From: Candidatus Accumulibacter regalis
GTDB lineage: Bacteria > Pseudomonadota > Gammaproteobacteria > Burkholderiales > Rhodocyclaceae
Assembly: GCA_000585075.1 (NCBI GenBank)
Contig: JEMY01000003.1
Coordinates: forward strand, 62,001-126,000
Length of the DNA: 64,000 nucleotides
Reading direction: 5' to 3'
Shown: positions 1-7,448 of the stretch, in pieces
Layout of the letters: every line of letters starts with the position of its first letter
How positions within the stretch are numbered: the first letter of the stretch is position 1
Notes under the pieces: generated by a model
Told to the model about the DNA's origin: nothing
What the model saw: the letters and a program-made list of their open reading frames with translations, nothing else
Databases searched by the model: none
Position numbers and translations under genes: made by a program

Positions 1-135
1 TTCAACGATGCGCACCGTTCCCACCGCGGAGCCGACACCCTGGCTGCTGGCCAGATTCAGGGTGACGGTGGTCTCTGCGGCGAAGGCGAGAGCAGGGCAC
101 AGCAAGCAGGCGACGATGCTAAGGGAAGTTTTCAT
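1..135 (-). CDS. sodC: Cu/Zn superoxide dismutase, N-terminal part (runs off window start)
   Basis: Only the first 45 codons lie in the window; the rest is beyond position 1. The peptide begins with a Sec signal (Lys at residue 2, hydrophobic core, AFA cleavage-type end). It continues with a stretch resembling the first beta strand of bacterial periplasmic SodC, including NLASSQGVGSAVGTVRI, which is close to the NLVTSQGVGQSIGSV pattern of the E. coli enzyme. The start ATG at 135 is preceded by AAGGA with about 7 nt spacing. The family dismutates superoxide in the periplasm. Metal ligands cannot be checked because they lie outside the window. Confidence 0.8.
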   Translation of the reverse strand, partial: MKTSLSIVACLLCPALAFAAETTVTLNLASSQGVGSAVGTVRIVE

Positions 136-500
136 GGGATTTTCCTTGGGTGGAAGAGCCGTTCACGCGGCTGGGCGAGTACCTGTCCGCCCGCCTTGTC
201 GAGCGCGGTGCGCCGCCATTGGCGCGCAGGGACGCGAACAAGCCGCGCCGAGAGAGGCCGGCGGGACTGATCGTGCGGCCATGATAGCGACTTGCGGAAG
301 CCGAGAGCAAGGCCGCCAGCGCTGCGCCGGGGGAACAATGGCGGGTACGCTCGGCGCAGGCACCCGATCGGGGGCAGGAAATGAGAGCGACGGGGGGCGG
401 GCCCCTTGGCGGCAGCACTGGCGTGCGCAGCTGAACTTCAGCATCTCTTAAGCTTGTCCCCTCAGCATTGGCCGCCAGGCTTTCTTGTCGAGGTATTCCG
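136..500. other. Intergenic region between divergent sodC and the YejM-like gene
   Basis: About 365 bases separate the two divergently read genes. Open frames here have no recognisable protein features and look like GC-driven shadows. Promoters for both neighbours must lie here, but I see no convincing -35/-10 pair, terminator or repeat. Confidence 0.4.
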
Positions 501-2387
501 GTGACACAAATTCAGCGCGCACTGCGGCGCTTCTACGTCGTCATGTTCGTCTTCCTGTGCCTGCTGCTGGTGCAGTACTGGCCGTTCATCGAGGCCTCCG
601 AGGCGAGCGTTTTTCTCTTCGCTGCGCTCTCGTCTCTGGCCGACGCGGCGATTTTTCTGGCGCCGGTGGTGGTCATTGGCCTGCTGTTGGAACGTGTCTT
701 TCGCCCTCGCGCTGGCCCATGTCCGCGCTGGAAAGCGATGCTGGTCTACGGGCCGGTCTGGTTGCTCAGCCTGCTCGTCGTCTTGCTGCTGTTCATCGAC
801 CTGCAGCTGTTCAAGCTTTACGAGTACCACATCAACGCCTTCGTCTGGAATCTGGTGACTACGCCAGGCGGGCTTGCCGCGCTCGGGGCGAGCGAGCAGA
901 CGATCCACACCTTGGTTGCGCTGGTCGTCGTCGCTGCGGCGGTGCTGGCGGTTCTGCTCGCTGCGCTGCACCGCTTCGCCGCGCGAGAGCCTGGTGGGCC
1001 GGGACGTTTCGCGCATCGTCGGGCAGCAAGCCTGACCGCCCTTCTGCTGGTGACGCTGTTCGTCACCGAAGGGGTCTATGCGTTCAGCGCGTACACCGGC
1101 AAGGAGTCGTATCTGCAGGCGGCGTCGGTGCTGCCGTTTCATCTCAATACCAGTGCCACGGCGTTGCTACGCCGACTCGGCGTGGCGCCGGCGGAAAAAT
1201 CCAATACGCTGAAACTCGCCAAGGGAAAGGTCAGCTATCCGCTGCAGCCGATTACCACGACGGCCAAGGAGAGATACCCGAACATCATCTGGCTGACCGC
1301 TGAATCGTTTCGCTGGGACCTGTTCAATGCCGAGGTGACGCCGAATCTCTGGGCCTTCGCCAAGCAGTCGATGAGCTTCAAACATCATTACAGCGGCGGC
1401 AACCGAACGCGCATGGGCCTGTTCTCGATGTTCTACGGCTTGCACGCGCCCTATTGGTACAGTTTCCAGGAGCAGCGGGTGCGGCCGGTGTTGATCGACC
1501 TGCTGATCGACAAGGGCTATCTCTTCTCATTGCGCACGAGCCAGAGCTTCACCTATCCGGAGCTCAACGATACTGTTTTTGCCGACATGCCGGCGGGCAC
1601 GCTGATGCAGGCGCTGAGCGACGGCGAGCCCTGGCGGCGCGATCAGCAGAACGTCGACAACATGCTCACCGAACTGGCGGGCGCCGACGGCGCCAGGCCG
1701 CGTTTCATGTTCATGTTCTTCGAGGCGACACACGCTCCTTACACCTTCCCGGAGTCGGCGGTCATCCGGCCCGACTATCTGCGCGAGGTGAATTACGCCA
1801 AGCTGGACTTGCTGACCAACGTCGATGCCATCCACCAGCGCTACATCAACGCGGCGCACTTCGTCGATGCCCAGGTCGGACGCCTCCTGGACTACCTGCA
1901 GGCCAACCATCAACTGGACAACACCGTCGTCCTGTTCACCGGTGACCACGGCGAAGAGTTTATGGAGAACGGCCATTGGGGACACGGGCACGGCAACTAT
2001 TTTCCCGAAGAGCAGATCAGGGTGCCGTTGGTGCTGCACCTTCCCGGTTACCCGGCGAAGAGCTATGAACACGTCACCTCGCACCTGCAGATTCCGCTGA
2101 CGCTGATGGACTACATGGGGGTCTCGACTCCGGCGCAGGCGTATACCCTGGCCGGCGACCTCTTCCACAGCGAAGACTTCCTGGTCCTTGGCAACTACAA
2201 CTACATGGGGATAAAGAACGGCGACAGCAAGCTCGTCTTTCCCTTCACGGGCAGCGAGTTCTTCCGCTACGATATCTATGATCGGCAGGACAAGAGGCTG
2301 CCCAGAGATCAGCGCCAGCCGGTGATCGACGCCAATGGCGCCGTGCTCAAGCGGGTCATTGCCGAGAGTCGTCGCTTCGTGCAGTAA
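501..2387 (+). CDS. YejM/PbgA-like inner membrane sulfatase-fold protein (DUF3413 type)
   Basis: About 628 residues. The first ~200 residues hold roughly five hydrophobic segments, followed by a periplasmic alkaline phosphatase/sulfatase-fold domain. Landmarks are NIIWLTAESFRWD, a GGNRTRMGLFSMFYG segment, and the metal-type motif FTGDHGEEF followed by GHWGHGHGNY. This layout matches YejM/PbgA/LapC, which senses LPS and controls LpxC stability in enterobacteria, and the broader LtaS/phosphoethanolamine transferase superfamily. Where these families carry the Thr nucleophile, this protein seems to have Met, so it may be a non-catalytic sensor; that alignment is from memory. GTG at 501 was chosen because a GAGG sits about 8 nt upstream. 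An in-frame ATG at 468 is possible but lacks a clear ribosome site. Confidence 0.75.
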   Translation: MTQIQRALRRFYVVMFVFLCLLLVQYWPFIEASEASVFLFAALSSLADAAIFLAPVVVIGLLLERVFRPRAGPCPRWKAMLVYGPVWLLSLLVVLLLFIDLQLFKLYEYHINAFVWNLVTTPGGLAALGASEQTIHTLVALVVVAAAVLAVLLAALHRFAAREPGGPGRFAHRRAASLTALLLVTLFVTEGVYAFSAYTGKESYLQAASVLPFHLNTSATALLRRLGVAPAEKSNTLKLAKGKVSYPLQPITTTAKERYPNIIWLTAESFRWDLFNAEVTPNLWAFAKQSMSFKHHYSGGNRTRMGLFSMFYGLHAPYWYSFQEQRVRPVLIDLLIDKGYLFSLRTSQSFTYPELNDTVFADMPAGTLMQALSDGEPWRRDQQNVDNMLTELAGADGARPRFMFMFFEATHAPYTFPESAVIRPDYLREVNYAKLDLLTNVDAIHQRYINAAHFVDAQVGRLLDYLQANHQLDNTVVLFTGDHGEEFMENGHWGHGHGNYFPEEQIRVPLVLHLPGYPAKSYEHVTSHLQIPLTLMDYMGVSTPAQAYTLAGDLFHSEDFLVLGNYNYMGIKNGDSKLVFPFTGSEFFRYDIYDRQDKRLPRDQRQPVIDANGAVLKRVIAESRRFVQ

Positions 2388-2464
2388 GTAAGCCATCGAC
2401 AGCGGTGGACGCCCATTGCCCGGCCAAACCAGGCCGCAGCGAGGCGTTTGCTGCGAGGAGAGAA

Positions 2465-3352
2465 ATGAAGGTTGCAGTGATGGGGGCCGGCGCCGTGGGC
2501 TGCTACTACGGCGGCATGCTGGCCCGGGCGGGACATGCGGTGGTCCTGATCGGCAGACCGCAGCACGTGGCCGCGGTCTGCCGCGATGGTCTGTTCATGC
2601 ACACGCAGTCCTTCCAGGCGCAGGTGCCGATGCAGGCCAGCACCGACGCGGGCGCCGTACGCGGCGCGCAGCTGGTGCTGTGCTGCGTCAAATCGCCCGA
2701 TACCGAGACCGCCGCCATGGCCATGGCCCCGCATCTCGACCCCGACGCTTGCCTGCTGAGCCTGCAGAACGGCGTAGACAACGCCGAGCGCTGGCAAGCC
2801 GTGCTGCGCCGGGAAGTCGCCCCGGCGGTGGTCTACGTGGCCACCGAAATGGCCGGGCCTGGCTTTGTCAAGCACCATGGGCGAGGAGAGCTGGTCATCG
2901 GACCGTCGTCATGCAGCGACGAGCTGCTCGCGCTGTTCGCCGCTGCCGCGATTCCGGTCACCATTTCCGACAACGTGGCCGGGGCGCTATGGGCCAAGCT
3001 GATCGTCAATTGCGTCTACAACGCCGTGTCGGCAATTACGCAACTACCCTACGGTCATCTGGTGCAAGGGGACGGTGTGCCGGGCGTGATGCGTGACGTG
3101 ATGGCGGAGTGCCTCGCCGTGGCGCAGGCGGCAGGGGTCGTGGTTGCCGGTGACATGTGGCAGGCCGTGCAGCAGATCGCGCACACCATGCCCGGCCAGC
3201 TTTCGTCAACGGCGCAGGACCTGGCGCGCCACAAGCCGAGCGAGATTGATCATCTCAACGGTTATGTGCTGCGCAAAGGCGAGGCCCTTGCTGTCCCGAC
3301 GCCGGTCAACCGGGTCCTCTACGCTCTCGTCAAGCTGCTCGAATCACGCTAG
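2465..3352 (+). CDS. panE: 2-dehydropantoate 2-reductase
   Basis: 295 residues, the usual family length. It would reduce ketopantoate to pantoate with NADPH in pantothenate/CoA synthesis. The N-terminus carries the Rossmann glycine motif GAGAVGCYYG. A conserved CVKSPDTE segment follows near residue 75, and the C-terminal helical domain holds ALWAKLIVNCVYNAVSA with the expected catalytic Lys. The ATG at 2465 has GAGGAGAG just upstream; an earlier in-frame start would add a non-conserved extension. It lies 77 nt after the YejM-like gene on the same strand. PanE paralogs act on other 2-oxo acids, so the exact substrate is not proven. Confidence 0.85.
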   Translation: MKVAVMGAGAVGCYYGGMLARAGHAVVLIGRPQHVAAVCRDGLFMHTQSFQAQVPMQASTDAGAVRGAQLVLCCVKSPDTETAAMAMAPHLDPDACLLSLQNGVDNAERWQAVLRREVAPAVVYVATEMAGPGFVKHHGRGELVIGPSSCSDELLALFAAAAIPVTISDNVAGALWAKLIVNCVYNAVSAITQLPYGHLVQGDGVPGVMRDVMAECLAVAQAAGVVVAGDMWQAVQQIAHTMPGQLSSTAQDLARHKPSEIDHLNGYVLRKGEALAVPTPVNRVLYALVKLLESR

Positions 3353-3398
3353 TCGATGCTTCCGGGCCGCACTGGCCGCAGGGCATGCTGGCGCACGC

Positions 3399-4187
3399 CT
3401 ACTGCAGGGCACTCGCCGGGCGCACGCGGGCCGCCGGGTCCTGGCGGTAGAACGCCGCGAGCTGTTCGTAGAAAGCCGGATATTGCGCGCGCAAGGCGTC
3501 CGGCGTCTCGAAAAACGCTTCACTCATGACGGCAAAAAACTCGCTCGGATTCTCTGCCGCGTAGGGGTCGAAAAGGGTGTCCCGGGCGCTGCCCTCCGCT
3601 TCGTCGACCTGCGTGCAGAAGTCTTCGTAACTGGCGAGCAGCGCCTGTTGCCAGTCGGCTCGCGACATCTCCGCCGGAAGCGCCGGGACACCGTTGGCTT
3701 CGCCGCTGAGCATGTCCAGCTTGTGCGCGAACTCGTGAATGACCACGTTGTAGCCGGCGCCGGCCATTTGCGCGTCGCGCCAGGAGATAAGCAGTGGTCC
3801 ACCTTCCCAGGCCTCGCCCGAGGCCAGCTCCTGGTATTCGTGGACGACGCCGAATTCATCCTCGACGCTGCGCGGGATGACGAATTCATCGGGATAAACG
3901 ACCATGCCGATCCACCCGCGGTAATAGTCGAGGCCGAGTTCGAGGATCGGCAGGCAGCCCTGGGCAGCAATCGAGACGCAGATTTCGTCGCTGAGTTGCA
4001 GACCGCCGGCGACGGTGAACTCCTTTTCGGCCAGAAATTCCTGGGCCAATGCGCGCAGCCGGCGCTGCTCGTCGACGTCGAGGGCGGCGAGAAAAGGCAG
4101 GGTCGAAACAATTCCCTGCCACAGGGGGTCGGGGATCTCTGCGGTTGCCGGTTGTCTTCGGAACCAGCCGATGAGTTTGCCGATCAC
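3399..4187 (-). CDS. mtfA: MtfA-type zinc peptidase (Mlc titration factor A family)
   Basis: 262 residues if translation starts at GTG 4187, matching the ~265 residues of E. coli MtfA. The zinc motif HEFAH lies in VVIHEFAHKLDMLSGEANG, with further acidic residues (NPSEFFAVMSEAFFE) downstream as in the family. E. coli MtfA binds the repressor Mlc and has aminopeptidase activity; here only the peptidase fold is supported. The proposed start overlaps the stop of the upstream EamA gene in a GTGA arrangement, which suggests translational coupling. The longer frame upstream of 4187 is the antisense-free read-through of the EamA region and is not protein-like. Confidence 0.82.
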   Translation of the reverse strand: MIGKLIGWFRRQPATAEIPDPLWQGIVSTLPFLAALDVDEQRRLRALAQEFLAEKEFTVAGGLQLSDEICVSIAAQGCLPILELGLDYYRGWIGMVVYPDEFVIPRSVEDEFGVVHEYQELASGEAWEGGPLLISWRDAQMAGAGYNVVIHEFAHKLDMLSGEANGVPALPAEMSRADWQQALLASYEDFCTQVDEAEGSARDTLFDPYAAENPSEFFAVMSEAFFETPDALRAQYPAFYEQLAAFYRQDPAARVRPASALQ

Positions 4188-5089
4188 GACGCCTTCGCCG
4201 TTCCCGGTGCGGCGGTGGTCAGGTAGATTCCGCCGAAGATCAGCGCAATGCCGAGGTAGTGGTAGGGGCGGGGTATTTCGGCGAGGAAAATTGCCGCCAG
4301 GAGCGTGCCGAAGACCGGCATCAGGTGGATGAACAGGCTGGCCTTGCTGGCGCCGACTTCGCCGACTGCGCGGTTGTAGAAGACGTAACCAAGAAAACCC
4401 GGGAAGACGCCCGTGTAGGCGATGCCGGCCAGCGAGCTGGCCGAGAGGTGAATCGTCTTCCCCTGCGAAATCTCCCAGGCGTAAGCCGGGGCGAGGGCGA
4501 GCAGGCCGACGACGATGAATGCGGCGAGGAGCAGCATCGGGTCGACGCCGACTGGCCGCCATTGCAGTCCGATGGTGTACAGCGCCCAGGCGAATACAGC
4601 CGCCAGCATCCACAGGTCACCGATGTTGAGGCTGAGATGGGCCAGTGTCTGCACGTCGCCACGGCAGACAATGATCGTCACGCCGAGCAGCGAGAGCAGC
4701 ACGCCAAGCCCCTCGATCCTCCGCAGCCGCTTCTTGAGAAAGGCCCATGAGAGGGCGATGGTGGCGATCGGGATGAACGAGTTGAGCAATACGGCGTTGG
4801 TCGCCGCCGTGTAGTTCAGGGCGGTGTAAGCCAGTGTGTTGTAGACGCCGACGCCGAGCAGTCCGAGGACGACGACCGCCTTCCAGCTGCCGCGCAGCAG
4901 CGGCCATTGCGTGCGTAGATGCGGCAGGGCGAGGGGCAGGACCAGCGCCAGCGCAATTGCCCAGCGCCAGAAGGAGAGCGACAGCGGCGGCACCTGGTCG
5001 CGGATGGCGCGGCCAAGGACCATGTTGCCGGACCAGAACAATACGGTCAGCACGAGCAGCAGATAGGGGTGTTGCAGGCGGGCGAACAT
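4184..5089 (-). CDS. EamA/DMT-family transporter
   Basis: About 301 residues with ten predicted hydrophobic segments arranged as two EamA repeats. The first repeat starts at LVLTVLFWSGNMVLGRAI and the second near LWMLAAVFAWALYTIGLQW. Members export amino acids, nucleobases or other small metabolites; the substrate cannot be read from sequence. ATG at 5089 is preferred over a TTG nine codons upstream. The gene is divergent from relA (73 nt apart) and is followed by mtfA with a 4-nt overlap. Confidence 0.85.
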   Translation of the reverse strand: MFARLQHPYLLLVLTVLFWSGNMVLGRAIRDQVPPLSLSFWRWAIALALVLPLALPHLRTQWPLLRGSWKAVVVLGLLGVGVYNTLAYTALNYTAATNAVLLNSFIPIATIALSWAFLKKRLRRIEGLGVLLSLLGVTIIVCRGDVQTLAHLSLNIGDLWMLAAVFAWALYTIGLQWRPVGVDPMLLLAAFIVVGLLALAPAYAWEISQGKTIHLSASSLAGIAYTGVFPGFLGYVFYNRAVGEVGASKASLFIHLMPVFGTLLAAIFLAEIPRPYHYLGIALIFGGIYLTTAAPGTAKAS

Positions 5090-5150
5090 CGGCGGCTGGG
5101 GGGCAGCGGGCGGCAAACGCGCATTATGCCTGATGCGCGAGCGAGTCCAT

Positions 5151-5162
5151 TATAATTGCCTT
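5151..5162 (+). promoter_or_regulatory. Perfect TATAAT -10 box directly upstream of relA
   Basis: TATAAT occupies 5151-5156, only 6 nt before the ATG at 5163. Transcription would therefore start at or next to the ATG, giving a leaderless relA mRNA. No good -35 is visible at 16-18 bp spacing, and there is no purine-rich ribosome site before the ATG. Seen in sequence; function inferred. Confidence 0.45.
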
Positions 5163-7388
5163 ATGGTTTCAGTTACCCACTCGGTCGCCGCCCAAAGCGA
5201 CTTCGAACACTCCCTGCAATCCCTGGTCGACGGTCTGCCGATGGCTGACTCCGAGCGTATTCGACGCGCGGTGGAATCTGCCCGGGCGCACTATGGCGAT
5301 CGCCAGCTGGGTAGTGGCGAAGCCGTCTGGGGTCATGCTCTGGGTATGGCTCTGATCGTCGCCGGGCTCAAGCTGGACGTTGATTCGCGGCTGGCGGCGC
5401 TGCTTTTCGCGCTGCCTGCGCAGCAGGAGCATGGCCTGGCGCTGATCGAGAAGGAGTTCGGGCGCAGCGTTGCGCACCTGGTCGATGGCATATCGCGGCT
5501 CAACCGGGTGCGACCGATCACCCGCGGCTTCGTCGCGCAGTCGTCCGAAAGCGACGACAAGAGGCCGCAGGAGGTGAAGGCGCAGATCGAGGTGCTGCGC
5601 AAGATGCTGCTGGCGATGGTCGAGGATATTCGCGTCGTTCTGTTGCGCCTGGCCTCGCGCACACAGACCCTGCGCTACTACGCCGTCGAGCCCGATCCGC
5701 TGCGCGCCGCGGTGGCGCGCGAGACGCTGGAACTCTATTCGCCGCTGGCCAACCGGCTCGGTGTCTGGGAGCTGAAGTGGGAGCTCGAGGATCTGTCGTT
5801 CCGCTTCATGCATCCGGCGATCTACAAGGATATTGCGCAACATCTCGACGAGAAGCGAACCGAGCGCGAACAGTTCATTGTCGACGCCGTCGCTCGCCTG
5901 CAGCGCGAGTTGGCCGACGCCGGCGTTGGCGATGCCGAGGTCTATGGCCGGCCAAAGCACATCTTCAGTATCTGGAACAAGATGCGCAAGAAGGACGTCG
6001 CCTTCTCCGAAGTCTACGACGTGCGCGCCTTGCGCGTCATCGTCACTGACGTCAAGGACTGCTACACGGCGCTGGGCATCGTGCACCACATCTGGTCGCC
6101 GATCGCCAGCGAGTTCGACGACTACATCGCTCACCCGAAAGGCAACGACTATCGCTCCCTGCACACGGCCGTGCATTGCCCGGACGGGCGAGCGCTCGAA
6201 GTGCAGATCCGGACCCGGGAGATGCACAATCACGCCGAGTTGGGGGTCGCCGCACACTGGCGCTACAAGGAAGGTAGCAAGGCAACGCCGGAAGATCGCT
6301 ACGACGAGAAGATCGCCTGGCTGCGTCAGCTGCTCACCTGGCGGGACGAGGCGGTCGATTCGTCGGACTGGGTGCGGCACTACAAGAAGGCTGCGTTCGA
6401 CGAGACGATCTACATCCTGACGCCGCAGGGGCGCGTCGTGGACCTGCCGCGGGGCGCGACGCCGGTCGACTTCGCCTACCGCGTGCACACCGACATCGGC
6501 CATCGCTGCCGCGGCGCCAAGGTCGACGGCGCGCTGGTCCCGCTCAATACGCAGCTGGCCACCGGGCAGCGTGTCGAGATCGTTCTTGCCAAGCACGGTG
6601 GCCCCTCGCGCGACTGGCTGAACGCCTCGCTCGGCTACCTGTTCACCCATCGTTCGCGGGCCAAGGTCAGGCAGTGGTTCGCCAGTCTGGCCCTGGAGGA
6701 CATGCTCGGCGAGGGGCGGGCGGTAGTGACTCGCGAGCTGCAGCGCATGGGGCAGTCGGGCATCAGCCTCGACGAACTCTCCGACCGCCTGGGCTTTGCC
6801 CGCCCCGACGACCTGTTCATTGCCGTTGCCCGCGCCAAGCTCAACCTGCGCCAGCTGCAGCTGGCGGTGCGTGGCGGCGATGCGCCGCCCGACGAAGAGG
6901 ATCGCGTCGAGTTGGCGGTGTCCCGGCAGCGGCCGAGCGATGACGCCGAGAAGGGGATTCTGATCGTTGGCATGGATCGCTTGCTGACGCAGCTCGCGGG
7001 TTGCTGCAAGCCGGTACCGCCAGACCCCATCGTCGGTTTCGTCACGCGTGGGAAAGGGGTGTCGGTGCATCGCGCCGACTGCAGCAACTTCTCGAACATG
7101 CGCGCGATGAATGGCGAGCGGGTGATCGAAACGACCTGGGGGGCGGGCGAGGAAGGCATCTTCGCCGTCGATATCGTCATCGACGCCCACGATCGCCAGG
7201 GTCTGCTGCGCGACGTGTCCGACGTTCTCGCCCGCGAAAAGCTCAACGTGATCGCCGTCAATACGCAGTCTCGGCAAGGTAACGCGCTGATGCGCTTCAC
7301 CGCCGAAGTCAGCAGCATCCCGCAGCTCAACCGTACGCTAAGCTTGCTGCACGGTGTCGAGGGCGTGGTTGGCGCGCGTCGCGCCTGA
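5163..7388 (+). CDS. relA: RelA-type (p)ppGpp synthetase
   Basis: 741 residues. Order: degenerate HD hydrolase domain (~50-190), synthetase domain (~235-350), TGS domain starting at DETIYILTPQGRVVDLP, helical region, conserved Cys-rich segment (LAGCCKPVPPD), and a C-terminal ACT domain. The hydrolase HD motif is replaced by ALLFALPAQQ, as in monofunctional RelA, so hydrolysis is probably lost. The synthetase keeps SIWNKMRKKDVAF and the GNDYRSLHTAV loop. The enzyme makes (p)ppGpp from ATP and GDP/GTP on stalled ribosomes. It is convergent with ppk1, 60 nt apart. The start is uncertain because neither ATG (5133 or 5163) has a ribosome site; see the -10 box entry. Confidence 0.92.
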   Translation: MVSVTHSVAAQSDFEHSLQSLVDGLPMADSERIRRAVESARAHYGDRQLGSGEAVWGHALGMALIVAGLKLDVDSRLAALLFALPAQQEHGLALIEKEFGRSVAHLVDGISRLNRVRPITRGFVAQSSESDDKRPQEVKAQIEVLRKMLLAMVEDIRVVLLRLASRTQTLRYYAVEPDPLRAAVARETLELYSPLANRLGVWELKWELEDLSFRFMHPAIYKDIAQHLDEKRTEREQFIVDAVARLQRELADAGVGDAEVYGRPKHIFSIWNKMRKKDVAFSEVYDVRALRVIVTDVKDCYTALGIVHHIWSPIASEFDDYIAHPKGNDYRSLHTAVHCPDGRALEVQIRTREMHNHAELGVAAHWRYKEGSKATPEDRYDEKIAWLRQLLTWRDEAVDSSDWVRHYKKAAFDETIYILTPQGRVVDLPRGATPVDFAYRVHTDIGHRCRGAKVDGALVPLNTQLATGQRVEIVLAKHGGPSRDWLNASLGYLFTHRSRAKVRQWFASLALEDMLGEGRAVVTRELQRMGQSGISLDELSDRLGFARPDDLFIAVARAKLNLRQLQLAVRGGDAPPDEEDRVELAVSRQRPSDDAEKGILIVGMDRLLTQLAGCCKPVPPDPIVGFVTRGKGVSVHRADCSNFSNMRAMNGERVIETTWGAGEEGIFAVDIVIDAHDRQGLLRDVSDVLAREKLNVIAVNTQSRQGNALMRFTAEVSSIPQLNRTLSLLHGVEGVVGARRA

Positions 7389-7397
7389 GTCGTCGTG

Positions 7398-7423
7398 CCG
7401 GCCTGGCAGGTTTCCCAGGCCGG
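7398..7423. terminator. Bidirectional hairpin between relA and ppk1
   Basis: A 9-bp GC-rich stem (CCGGCCTGG at 7398-7406 with CCAGGCCGG at 7415-7423) and an 8-nt loop lie between two convergent genes. There is no strong T-run on either side, so efficiency as an intrinsic terminator is uncertain. Confidence 0.5.
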
Positions 7424-7448
7424 TGCTTTCGACTTCCTCGCTAGCGCG

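Noticed and set aside
5169-7277. 702-codon frame antisense to relA
   Set aside because: Shadow of relA codon structure.
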